DNA from: Candidatus Methanoperedens sp.
GTDB taxonomy: Archaea; Halobacteriota; Methanosarcinia; Methanosarcinales; Methanoperedenaceae
Length of the DNA stretch: 31,309 nt
NCBI GenBank assembly: GCA_023249275.1
Contig: JAHFCV010000004.1
Coordinates: 1-31,309 of the forward strand
Reading direction: 5' to 3'
The stretch's first letter is position 1. The number at the start of each line of letters is the position of its first letter. The notes below the pieces were generated by a model, which saw only the letters and a list, made by a program, of their open reading frames with translations, ran no database searches and was not told the origin of the DNA. Below, one piece after another: positions 22,922-29,906 of this stretch. The translations under genes and the position numbers were made by a program.

Positions 22922-23710
22922 TTATTCTTTACGGAGTGGTATCATAACCAGGAGTATTAATATCCCCAGTACAAGTACAAAAAGCCCGAGCAATCCTGCT
23001 TCAGGACCAGCCAAACCTCCTGTAAATTCAGGGTTTGCCGCCGTGAGACCAAAAATGCCAAAACCGCCTCTTAGAGAGAAGATATGATACTGGAAAAAGT
23101 TCCATGAAAAATGAAAACCCGAAGACATCTTTAATCCACCAGCGAGATACAGGAGCGCCAGAAGGATCCCTGCCATGGTTATTGTGACAAACATGATTAT
23201 TGCATTGAATTTTTCCATTCCCAGCATCAATATGGAAGGGATATGCAGTCCTGCAAAAAGAACGGATGTGGTAATAACGGCATTGCGTTGACCGATGCTG
23301 TCTATAAGGTTGGGCAGGATGTATCCCCTGAAAGACATTTCTTCCCCTATTGACACAAGCAGCTCAAAAATCACGGCGCTTATTAATATATAAACTGTGC
23401 CCGGATACAATTCTTCAAGTTTAATCCAGCCAAGCGCGAGTTCGAGAACAAATATCGAGGAAATCAGCACAAGACCGAACAGGAAGCCGGATTTCCATGA
23501 TATACCCCATATGAAGCCAGAATCCCGCGTTTTTAAAACATACGCAATCAGAATAATGGATAAATAAGCAACCAGAGCGGCGCTCATGGCAAAGAAATAC
23601 ATGGACGCCAGAACGACAAAAGTCAAAATTAGATAAAATGTAGCGCTTCTTGTCACACTAATGGTCTTATCCGTTGGTCTTATCCGTTTTTGTATCCATT
23701 CATTATCCAT
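22922..23710 (-). CDS. CPBP-family intramembrane protease (CAAX-like)
   Basis: The 262-residue protein has about seven membrane helices and the three CPBP metal-site motifs. These are GEEMSFRGYILP (EExxxR), FAGLHIPS (FxxxH) and HFSWNFFQY (H-x3-N-like). The family includes CAAX prenyl proteases and bacteriocin self-immunity proteins. The archaeal members are mostly uncharacterised, so the substrate is unknown. It has no close partner gene; the por operon lies downstream on the same strand. Confidence 0.9.
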   Translation of the reverse strand: MDNEWIQKRIRPTDKTISVTRSATFYLILTFVVLASMYFFAMSAALVAYLSIILIAYVLKTRDSGFIWGISWKSGFLFGLVLISSIFVLELALGWIKLEELYPGTVYILISAVIFELLVSIGEEMSFRGYILPNLIDSIGQRNAVITTSVLFAGLHIPSILMLGMEKFNAIIMFVTITMAGILLALLYLAGGLKMSSGFHFSWNFFQYHIFSLRGGFGIFGLTAANPEFTGGLAGPEAGLLGLFVLVLGILILLVMIPLRKE

Positions 23711-23824
23711 CCAATATTAATTCAATTATCCTTCCAGTTATTAAGTTTTGTGTAGGCTCATTATGATGTTAAGAACCGCTTTTCAATATACCGCTTTAAT
23801 TCTGGTCAAGCCTTGAATTTTGGT

Positions 23825-23971
23825 TCAACTTGAATTTGTCAGGAGGTAAATGCTCATTATCGCAAGAACGATCCCTGCCGCAATCCTGAAGTTCAATACG
23901 TCCTTTAACAGGAGTACGCCGAGAAGCACTCCTACCACCACGCTCATGTTTACGATTGGGACGACTTTTGA
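23825..23971 (-). pseudogene. Decayed C-terminal fragment of an EamA-type transporter
   Basis: Read on the minus strand, these 48 codons plus stop give SKVVPIVNMSVVV ... RIAAGIVLAIMSIYLLTNSS. They match the last 48 residues of the intact EamA-like protein encoded at 27456-27875 at 30 positions (about 62%). The match begins abruptly at Ser-Lys. Upstream an in-frame TGA lies a few codons away, just before the end of the trehalose synthase gene. No start or 5' part is present. It is a remnant of a second copy of the gene, not a functional small protein. Confidence 0.8.
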
Positions 23972-23989
23972 ATAAACATAAAAATGAAA

Positions 23990-26185
23990 TCATTTTACTA
24001 TATCTTCGATGAGCTTTTGGACTTCCTTATAATTATGTAAATTAAATCGGGCATGGGATGGAGTCATCCCCACTTTAATCGAATAAGATTTTTCTGGAAG
24101 AACTTTAAACAAATCCTCATCGGTCCAATCATCTCCGATTGCCATTATAAAATCAAAGTCATTTTTTGATATCCAGTATAGACCTGCTGTACCTTTATTA
24201 ACACCTGCATTTCTAACCTCGACCACTTTACTCCCCTGTAATACCTGAACATCTATATTGGCAGTAAAATTCACCAGATCATCCATAAGTTCCTTTGCCC
24301 GAATAGAACCAAGCTCAGGGTCTGCCGCACGATAATGCCATGCAATAGAAAATTCTTTCTCTTCGACAAACGCGCCGGGAAGGTGGTCAGCATACATCTC
24401 AAGTATGGGGATAATTCGAGACTTCCAGTCGCTCGTTAGCGGTTGCGTCATTATCCAGTTTTCATTCTTTTTCTTGATCCATATCCCATGTTCTGCTACC
24501 AACCCTATACTTAGTGTACCAAACCAGTTTTGCAGCGTATCTTTATCGCGTCCACTTATCAGAACAATATCAGTTTTTTGATCTTCTGAAAGTAATCTGA
24601 GAATTTTTAAAAGTTCCTCGCCTGGCTTAGCCATTTGAGGATGCCCTGCAAACGGGACAAGCGTTCCATCATAATCTAAAAGGATAAGCCTGCGCTTAGC
24701 TTTTTTGAAATCGTTAATCAGTTGTTCACTATAATTGCCTAATAATTTAGCATTAAATCGTTTCTGCTCTTCTCTGATAGAAAGCAATTTTTGAATGAAA
24801 TCGTCTGCCCACTTAGTCACATCATAACGCTTCAGTCTGTTTTGCATAATCTGATTTCTTCTTACCTGCTCTTCCAATGGCATTTCAAGCGCTTCCTTTA
24901 TTGCGTCTGCAATTTCCTCTCTATTATTTGGGTTTATTCTAATCGCTTCTCCGAGTTCCTTTGAAGCGCCAGCCATTTCGCTAAGGATCAAAACACCTGC
25001 TTTATCGGTTCTTGTTGTGATGTATTCTTTTGCAATAAGGTTCATGCCATCTCTTAATGGGGTGATTAAAGCGACATCGGCAATATTATAAAGAGCAACT
25101 AAATGGTGGAATGGCAAGAATCTATATTGATACGATATTGGAGTCCAGTAAATATTGCCAAATCTTCCATTTATTCTTCCAACAAGTTCATCTATCTGCT
25201 TCTTCATCTGTTGATATTGTTCCACTCCTATACGGGAAGGAACAACTCTCAAGACGAGGATTATCTTTCCGCGCCACTGCGGATTCTTCTCAAGGAAGAT
25301 TTCATAGCCCTGCAATCGGTTAATAATACCTTTTGTGTAATCTAAGCGGTCTATAGAAAGAATCACTTTAAAATCTGCTAATGTCTTTTTCAGCTTGGCT
25401 CTCTCTTCCTGCACCTCCTGGCTGTTTACGGCGTTATAAAATTTCTGGAAATCAATGCCCATAGGGAACGTGTCCGCCTTTGCGATATGATCTTCTAAAA
25501 TAAGTTTGCCAATGTTGTGCTCATAACCAAGGATGCGAAGGGCACACCTCAAGAAATATTGCGTATAGTCATGCGTATGGAATCCTATAAGGTCGGCACC
25601 TAAAAGACCTTCCAACATTTCCTTGCGCCACTTTTCCGGAAGAAGTCGAAATATTTCATAGGATGGAAAAGGAATATGCAGAAAAAACCCTATCGGGTTT
25701 GAAATCTTTTCTCTCAGAAGTCGGGGAAGGAGCATGAGATGGTAGTCGTGTACCCATACCACATCATCTGGTTTTATAATCTCCATAACCGCATCGCAGA
25801 AGGCTTCATTTACTTTTTTGTAGTGCAACCAGTAATCTTCCTCATAGACAGCATAGGAAGGGAAATAGTGAAAGAGAGGCCAGATTGTTTTGTTGCAAAA
25901 TCCATGGTAAAACTTTTCCATAACTTTTTCTGAGAGAAAAACGGGATAAGCGTGAAATTCAGTCAGGGCTTTTAATCTCAACTCCTCTTTTGTTTTATCA
26001 TCAACCGCAATACCTGGCCAGCCAACCCATATATATTCGGATTTAGTAAAAGATGAACCACTCAGCGAATCCAAATATGCACTCAAGCCTGAGACAAGAC
26101 CCCCAACGCTCTCTTTAAATCTTAGCTTACCTTCTTTTTCTATTATAGTGATAGGCAGCCTGTTTGATACTACTAATAACCTCAT
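23990..26185 (-). CDS. Bifunctional trehalose-6-phosphate synthase/phosphatase
   Basis: This fusion protein of 731 residues makes trehalose from UDP-glucose and glucose-6-phosphate in two steps. The N-terminal GT20 synthase domain (to about 465) shows VSNRLPIT, GGLVSGLSAYL, VWVHDYHLMLLP, SIDRLDYTKGI and EYITTR. The C-terminal HAD phosphatase has DYDGT with Asp504 as nucleophile and Asp506 as acid, LISGRD, and GDDWTDEDLF. The order is synthase then phosphatase, an OtsA-OtsB fusion. Trehalose serves as an osmolyte or stress protectant. The neighbouring MscS gene on the same strand, about 100 bases upstream, fits an osmotic stress role. Codon use looks AT-richer than the surrounding genes, so transfer is possible but unproven. 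Confidence 0.94.
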   Translation of the reverse strand: MRLLVVSNRLPITIIEKEGKLRFKESVGGLVSGLSAYLDSLSGSSFTKSEYIWVGWPGIAVDDKTKEELRLKALTEFHAYPVFLSEKVMEKFYHGFCNKTIWPLFHYFPSYAVYEEDYWLHYKKVNEAFCDAVMEIIKPDDVVWVHDYHLMLLPRLLREKISNPIGFFLHIPFPSYEIFRLLPEKWRKEMLEGLLGADLIGFHTHDYTQYFLRCALRILGYEHNIGKLILEDHIAKADTFPMGIDFQKFYNAVNSQEVQEERAKLKKTLADFKVILSIDRLDYTKGIINRLQGYEIFLEKNPQWRGKIILVLRVVPSRIGVEQYQQMKKQIDELVGRINGRFGNIYWTPISYQYRFLPFHHLVALYNIADVALITPLRDGMNLIAKEYITTRTDKAGVLILSEMAGASKELGEAIRINPNNREEIADAIKEALEMPLEEQVRRNQIMQNRLKRYDVTKWADDFIQKLLSIREEQKRFNAKLLGNYSEQLINDFKKAKRRLILLDYDGTLVPFAGHPQMAKPGEELLKILRLLSEDQKTDIVLISGRDKDTLQNWFGTLSIGLVAEHGIWIKKKNENWIMTQPLTSDWKSRIIPILEMYADHLPGAFVEEKEFSIAWHYRAADPELGSIRAKELMDDLVNFTANIDVQVLQGSKVVEVRNAGVNKGTAGLYWISKNDFDFIMAIGDDWTDEDLFKVLPEKSYSIKVGMTPSHARFNLHNYKEVQKLIEDIVK

Positions 26186-26284
26186 GCATTACTCTCCGTT
26201 ATAAACCAACTAATGCCATGAATGGCATATAATATTAGTGGGAACAACTTCCTTTACTATGGCTGTTCGATAAATACAGACCAG

Positions 26285-27358
26285 TTAAGAGTGCGAAGAA
26301 AAAGAAGAAATATCACCTGTTTTTATATACACTTTCCTTGCAGGATAGGAAATCTCGATTCCCTCTTCATCGTATCTCTTTTTCAGGGCTTTTATGAATT
26401 CATGGGTAATAAGGTACCTGTCAACAAAGGTCTGCACACGCAGGATTGCAGAGAAGTTGATATTTGAGTCCCCGAACTGATTGTATCTTATAAATGGTTC
26501 AAAATCCTTTACTCCTCCAGGGGTTTTTGCAAGCACCTCTTTAGCAACTTGGATTGTGACCTTCTCCACTTTTTCAAGGTCGCTGTCATAGCTCACGCCG
26601 ACAGAAATCACCAGCCCCATATCCGGCGAGGGAAGATAATAATTTGTAACTATGCTCTGGGCAAGCCTGGAGTTAGGCACTATTATAAGGTTATTTGCAA
26701 GCACTCTTACCTTCGAACTTCTCCAGCCAATCTCTTCCACAAAGCCCTCGTCCCCTGTTTCTAGCTTTATAAAGTCGCCTACTCTTATTGGTTTGTCCAT
26801 GGCGAGATAGAAACCAGCAAAAAAGTTTGTCAGAGATTCTTGGAAGGCAAGGGCGACAGCAATGCCTCCTATACCCATTGTGGCAACGAGCGGGGATATC
26901 TCAATATCAAGCTCATCAGCAATTATCACGAAGGCTATAAAATATATAAAAATACTTGCAAGCTTCCTGAAAATCGGGAGAAACTGGTCATCAATCTTGG
27001 CGGCTGTTCTGGATGCTATCGCTTCTCCGTACCACTTTATTGCTGCGCTTACTACTTTTACAAGAACATAAGCTGCAAAACCTACAATTAATATTGTGAA
27101 CAAATTTTTTAGATGTGCTTCGTAGCGTGAAAGAAAGGAAAGAGAAGTAAGGGCAAAGTAAAAGCCCACTATCAGAATCCCAATTGGTATGGGTTTTTCT
27201 ATTACCCCCAGTATCTCATCATCAAGCGTTGTCTTTGTCTTTCCTGCGAGTTTTTTGCCATGCCTGAGAGCATAGAATGCGATTGCAGAACCTACAAGGG
27301 ATGCAAATATTATTCCCAGAGCAACGATTATTTCGGTTATTTCATTTGCCAGTGTTAT
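26285..27358 (-). CDS. MscS-family mechanosensitive channel, start codon unclear
   Basis: The frame encodes a small-conductance mechanosensitive channel. It has N-terminal membrane helices, a KTKTTLDDEIL segment, the pore helix MGIGGIAVALAFQESLTNFFAGF and the beta domain (VGDFIKLETGDEGFVEEIGWRSSKVRVLANNLIIVPNS). Such channels release solutes upon hypo-osmotic shock. Protein-like sequence extends up to about 27358 (ITLANEITEIIVALGIIFASLVGSA), where it reads GGG-ATA-ACA, and a TGA lies at 27370. There is no ATG, GTG or TTG between that stop and GTG 27169. A start at GTG 27169 would delete the first helix. Hence either ATA is used, a start was mutated, or a frameshift joins it to the short frame at 27342-27428. 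Confidence 0.85.
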   Translation of the reverse strand: MTLANEITEIIVALGIIFASLVGSAIAFYALRHGKKLAGKTKTTLDDEILGVIEKPIPIGILIVGFYFALTSLSFLSRYEAHLKNLFTILIVGFAAYVLVKVVSAAIKWYGEAIASRTAAKIDDQFLPIFRKLASIFIYFIAFVIIADELDIEISPLVATMGIGGIAVALAFQESLTNFFAGFYLAMDKPIRVGDFIKLETGDEGFVEEIGWRSSKVRVLANNLIIVPNSRLAQSIVTNYYLPSPDMGLVISVGVSYDSDLEKVEKVTIQVAKEVLAKTPGGVKDFEPFIRYNQFGDSNINFSAILRVQTFVDRYLITHEFIKALKKRYDEEGIEISYPARKVYIKTGDISSFSSHS

Positions 27359-27428
27359 CCCTTCCCGTCAGAAATTTGAGATTATCTGCAATCTTATTTA
27401 TATGTTCCTCTAATTTTTTGTCGGGCAC
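27342..27428 (-). other. Short frame upstream of mscS, possible lost N terminus
   Basis: A 28-codon frame starting with GTG at 27428 (PDKKLEEHINKIADNLKFL...) ends in a TGA that overlaps the first codons of the MscS frame. It lies one base out of frame, so skipping one base would fuse it to MscS. It could be a leader peptide, a small protein, or the channel's N terminus cut by a frameshift. Confidence 0.35.
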
Positions 27429-27455
27429 GAGGAATCAATCAAAATCTGCCTTGCT

Positions 27456-27875
27456 TCAACCCGAGTTACTCAGCAGATATATACTTATTATCGCAAGAAT
27501 AACCCCTGCTGCAATCCGAAGATTCATTTCATCTTTAAAAAAAGTTACGCCGAGAATCACAGCCACCATCAGGTTCATACTTACAATCGGTACAAGTTTG
27601 GATAGCGGCGCCTGCTGTATAGCAAGAAAGAAAAGAATTGTCGCAACCGCCGCCGCTATTCCTCCGACAATCCCATATTTTATGCTGCCATAACTAATAT
27701 CCAGCCCGCTTTTTGAAATAAAGTATGCACCCAACAAAATCTGCGCTACAAACTGGGCTGCTATAAAAATCATAGATGATACAATAGGGTTACCGCCCAT
27801 GGAAGATAATTTAATGAAAAACTGCATTATCCCGTACAGGAATACGCACGCGACGGCATAAATAATCCAGTTCAT
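27456..27875 (-). CDS. Small EamA/DMT-type transporter-like membrane protein
   Basis: The 139-residue protein has about five helices and the half-size drug/metabolite transporter look: YAVACVFLYGIMQFFIKLSS, then PLSKLVPIVSMNLMVAVILGVTFFKDEMNLRIAAGVILAIISIYLL. Half-length EamA proteins usually pair as dimers. The substrate is unknown. A broken second copy of its last third lies 3.5 kb away at 23825-23971 in the same orientation. It starts 36 bases after the stop of the upstream hypothetical gene, so they may be co-transcribed. Confidence 0.85.
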   Translation of the reverse strand: MNWIIYAVACVFLYGIMQFFIKLSSMGGNPIVSSMIFIAAQFVAQILLGAYFISKSGLDISYGSIKYGIVGGIAAAVATILFFLAIQQAPLSKLVPIVSMNLMVAVILGVTFFKDEMNLRIAAGVILAIISIYLLSNSG

Positions 27876-27911
27876 CGCTCACAGTAGCACGCCATGGCGG
27901 ATAAAGATTCC

Positions 27912-28574
27912 TCACTTTATATTATCTCTAATAATCCTGGCGATTTCATCAAACGCAGGAGGTCTTACCTGGAAAACATCCACGCCTTGCGGGAATTCTA
28001 TCGGTCTTCCGTCTGTTATGATAAGAACGCCGTTAGCATTTTCAGGCAATTCTCCTATCTGTCTGGAGGCAAGCCTGCTCATTTCATCCTGCGTTTCCTG
28101 AATCCTTTTTACAAGATAATTTCTCCATCCTTCAAAATCGATATCCTTGCCATAATAACCTTCATGGAACTCTTTTATATCAGGAAAGAACGATTTAGAG
28201 TATTCCTCAATAAGCAGTTTTGACCGATTAATGTGTTCGCGTTTTTCAACCCCCTTGATTACCGCACCGCTATCAATGAGGCTTTTTACCAGTTTGTAGT
28301 AGTTGCTTTCTTTCCCGAACTTCTCGAAAAATTCCATCCCTATTTTTTCATCCTGGTCTACTCCTTCAAGATACAGCACACTGATATTCCCGCAGGTTGA
28401 GACGAAGTAGTCGATTTTTTCCCTCACCTCGCCCCAGAACCGCTCAAGCTTTGCATTATCGAGTTTAAACTCAAGACCCAGTTCTTCGAATGGGAGCGTG
28501 GGGACTACATACAGTTTTCTCATAGCTTTGAAGCTCTTTGCTTCTGGTTTTTCTATTTTTCCAAGCTCTGTCAT
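27912..28574 (-). CDS. Hypothetical protein, 220 residues
   Basis: I do not recognise this protein. It is soluble, with many charged helices in the middle (KLERFWGEVREKIDYF, then HINRSKLLIEEYSKSFFPDIKEF) and a small beta-like end (NGVLIITDGRPIEFPQGVDVFQVRPPAFDEIARII). A start at MTELGKI (28574) is supported by a TATA box 26 bases upstream; MRKLYVVPTLPF further in is an alternative. A 14-base perfect palindrome overlaps the start codon. The last 36 bases before the EamA-like gene hold no terminator. Confidence 0.8.
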   Translation of the reverse strand: MTELGKIEKPEAKSFKAMRKLYVVPTLPFEELGLEFKLDNAKLERFWGEVREKIDYFVSTCGNISVLYLEGVDQDEKIGMEFFEKFGKESNYYKLVKSLIDSGAVIKGVEKREHINRSKLLIEEYSKSFFPDIKEFHEGYYGKDIDFEGWRNYLVKRIQETQDEMSRLASRQIGELPENANGVLIITDGRPIEFPQGVDVFQVRPPAFDEIARIIRDNIK

Positions 28575-28605
28575 GGTTTAAACCATATTATCGAAGAAAT
28601 ATAAA
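28573..28605 (-). promoter_or_regulatory. Promoter with palindromic operator candidate
   Basis: Read on the minus strand, a TATA box TTTATATTTC (28605-28596) precedes the ATG by about 26 bases, which predicts a leaderless transcript. The perfect palindrome ATGGTTTAAACCAT (28573-28586) covers the start of transcription, the position at which archaeal repressors often bind. Confidence 0.5.
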
Positions 28606-28625
28606 CCTAACCCTGCCAGAAAACA

Positions 28626-29234
28626 TCATGAAATTTCTGTAAATGTATTTTCATAGATTTTCAGGTCATGTATGCTGTGGAGAACGAATCTTACCTCTTT
28701 AATCCCTTCATTTTTTTCAAGAAATCCAATGACAGCCCTGAGCGCAACCAAGCTCGCTTTCTCGATTGGGTATCCGTACGCGCCTGTGCTGATGGATGGA
28801 AAAGAGATAGTTTTAGCCCCATTCTCAAGGGCGAGAGCGAGGCAGTTTCTATATGCTTGCGATAAGAGTTCCTGTTCCCCTTTATCGCCTCCATACCAGA
28901 TTGGGCCAACCGTATGAATAACCCGCTTCGCTTTCAGTTTTCCTCCTGTTGTCATAACGGCTTTTCCGGTGGGCAGACCTTCAGGATATGATTCCTGTCT
29001 GATAATCTTGCACTCTTCCAGTATTTCCGCGCCTCCCTTCCTGTGTATGGCGCCATCAACTCCTCCCCCGCCCATCAGGCTTGAATTGGCTGCATTTACT
29101 ATTGCATCAGTCTCCTGTTCGGTGATATCCCCGCATACAAGGTTTATCCTGGCTGTTCCAACACGTATTCCCCTGCTGTTTTTTCGCTCGTTATTGCCGC
29201 TTTCACCTGTAATAGTTTTCATATCTTCAAACAT
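28626..29234 (-). CDS. Macro-domain protein (ADP-ribose hydrolase/binder)
   Basis: Residues 25-200 form a macro domain. INLVCGDITEQETDAIVNAANSSLMGGGGVDGAIHRKGG contains the GDIT and NAANS ligand motifs, and SISTGAYGYPIEKA is the distal loop. These proteins hydrolyse or bind ADP-ribose derivatives, such as O-acetyl-ADP-ribose or ADP-ribosyl adducts. The 202-residue form starts at MFEDMKTITG; the first 25 residues are polar. The gene lies alone, about 50 bases upstream of the hypothetical gene in the same direction. Confidence 0.93.
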   Translation of the reverse strand: MFEDMKTITGESGNNERKNSRGIRVGTARINLVCGDITEQETDAIVNAANSSLMGGGGVDGAIHRKGGAEILEECKIIRQESYPEGLPTGKAVMTTGGKLKAKRVIHTVGPIWYGGDKGEQELLSQAYRNCLALALENGAKTISFPSISTGAYGYPIEKASLVALRAVIGFLEKNEGIKEVRFVLHSIHDLKIYENTFTEIS

Positions 29235-29312
29235 GCAGTTTCAAGCACCAGAGCCATTATCCCTTTAGATACACCCCAATCACTGCGCTCTTTTCCCGTG
29301 AAGGTATGGAGG

Positions 29313-29711
29313 TCATAAATATATCAGGGCGTACATGTGCAGACCGAGGAGGAAAGCCAGTATCCACAGGACAAATGCTAACCTCATGACAGTACGGAGA
29401 TTGTGCGGCATCCAGGCTTTGCCGAATGACAGGTTTATGTAGAGCCACAGCGCGATGACCGCCAGTCCGAACGTGTGGTGAATAAGCATCTCGGTGTTAA
29501 AGCCTGGTGGATTTTCGATGTAGCCCAGCATGGAAGGGAGCATCACCACAGCTATCGCTATTATTTGCACAATGACCAGAACTCGGATGAAAGCGCAGTG
29601 CCTTTTGAGGTCTCTTTTCTTTGCAAGGTATGAAGCGCTCGATACCATTATTACAAGCAACATCTGTAGGGCGAGGTTTGCCAGGGCGAGAGTTTTTACA
29701 TCAAAAAACAT
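29313..29711 (-). CDS. Four-helix membrane protein, possibly DUF420-like
   Basis: The 132-residue protein has four helices and several helix-associated His residues (RHCAF, IHHTFG, LHMYAL). This pattern recalls DUF420-type membrane proteins and other small proteins that accompany heme or respiratory enzymes, but the match is by general shape only. The final helix ends ILAFLLGLHMYALIYL. It starts divergently from the FAD oxidase across a 187-base promoter gap. Confidence 0.75.
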   Translation of the reverse strand: MFFDVKTLALANLALQMLLVIMVSSASYLAKKRDLKRHCAFIRVLVIVQIIAIAVVMLPSMLGYIENPPGFNTEMLIHHTFGLAVIALWLYINLSFGKAWMPHNLRTVMRLAFVLWILAFLLGLHMYALIYL

Positions 29712-29733
29712 ACTTTTTATCCTCTATGGAATT

Positions 29734-29799
29734 ATTGTCAACCAATGATTGTCGACCAGAATCTTTATATTAACGGTTATGCATAGTATTGTCAATACT
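29734..29799. promoter_or_regulatory. Repeated ATTGTC motifs and palindrome in a divergent promoter
   Basis: ATTGTCAACCA (29734-29744) and ATTGTCGACCA (29748-29758) are direct repeats 14 bases apart. The palindrome AGTATTG-T-CAATACT (29785-29799) contains a third ATTGTC. They sit between the four-helix protein and the FAD oxidase and are operator candidates for either gene. Confidence 0.4.
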
Positions 29800-29828
29800 G
29801 TAATAATCAATGAAAGGAAAACAAATAT

Positions 29829-29906
29829 ATGATAACAGACATATCAATAAATCAGGCAAAAATAATTCAATCCATGAGTTTGAATCTGGGGTTAAACAAT
29901 GGTTAA
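29829..29906 (+). other. Short frame overlapping the FAD oxidase start
   Basis: ATG at 29829 opens a 25-codon frame (MITDISINQAKIIQ...) that ends in TAA at 29904-29906, overlapping the oxidase ATG (29899) in another frame. It could be a leader peptide coupled to the oxidase, or chance. I give it low weight. Confidence 0.25.

Noticed and set aside
23796..23993. Minus-strand frame of 65 codons after the trehalose synthase gene
   Set aside because: The EamA-like similarity lies in a different frame of the same strand, so this frame is a by-product of the remnant.
27277..27693. Plus-strand frame of 138 codons opposite mscS and the EamA-like gene
   Set aside because: It is antisense to two recognisable proteins, and its Arg/Ile/Leu-rich translation is typical of a shadow frame.
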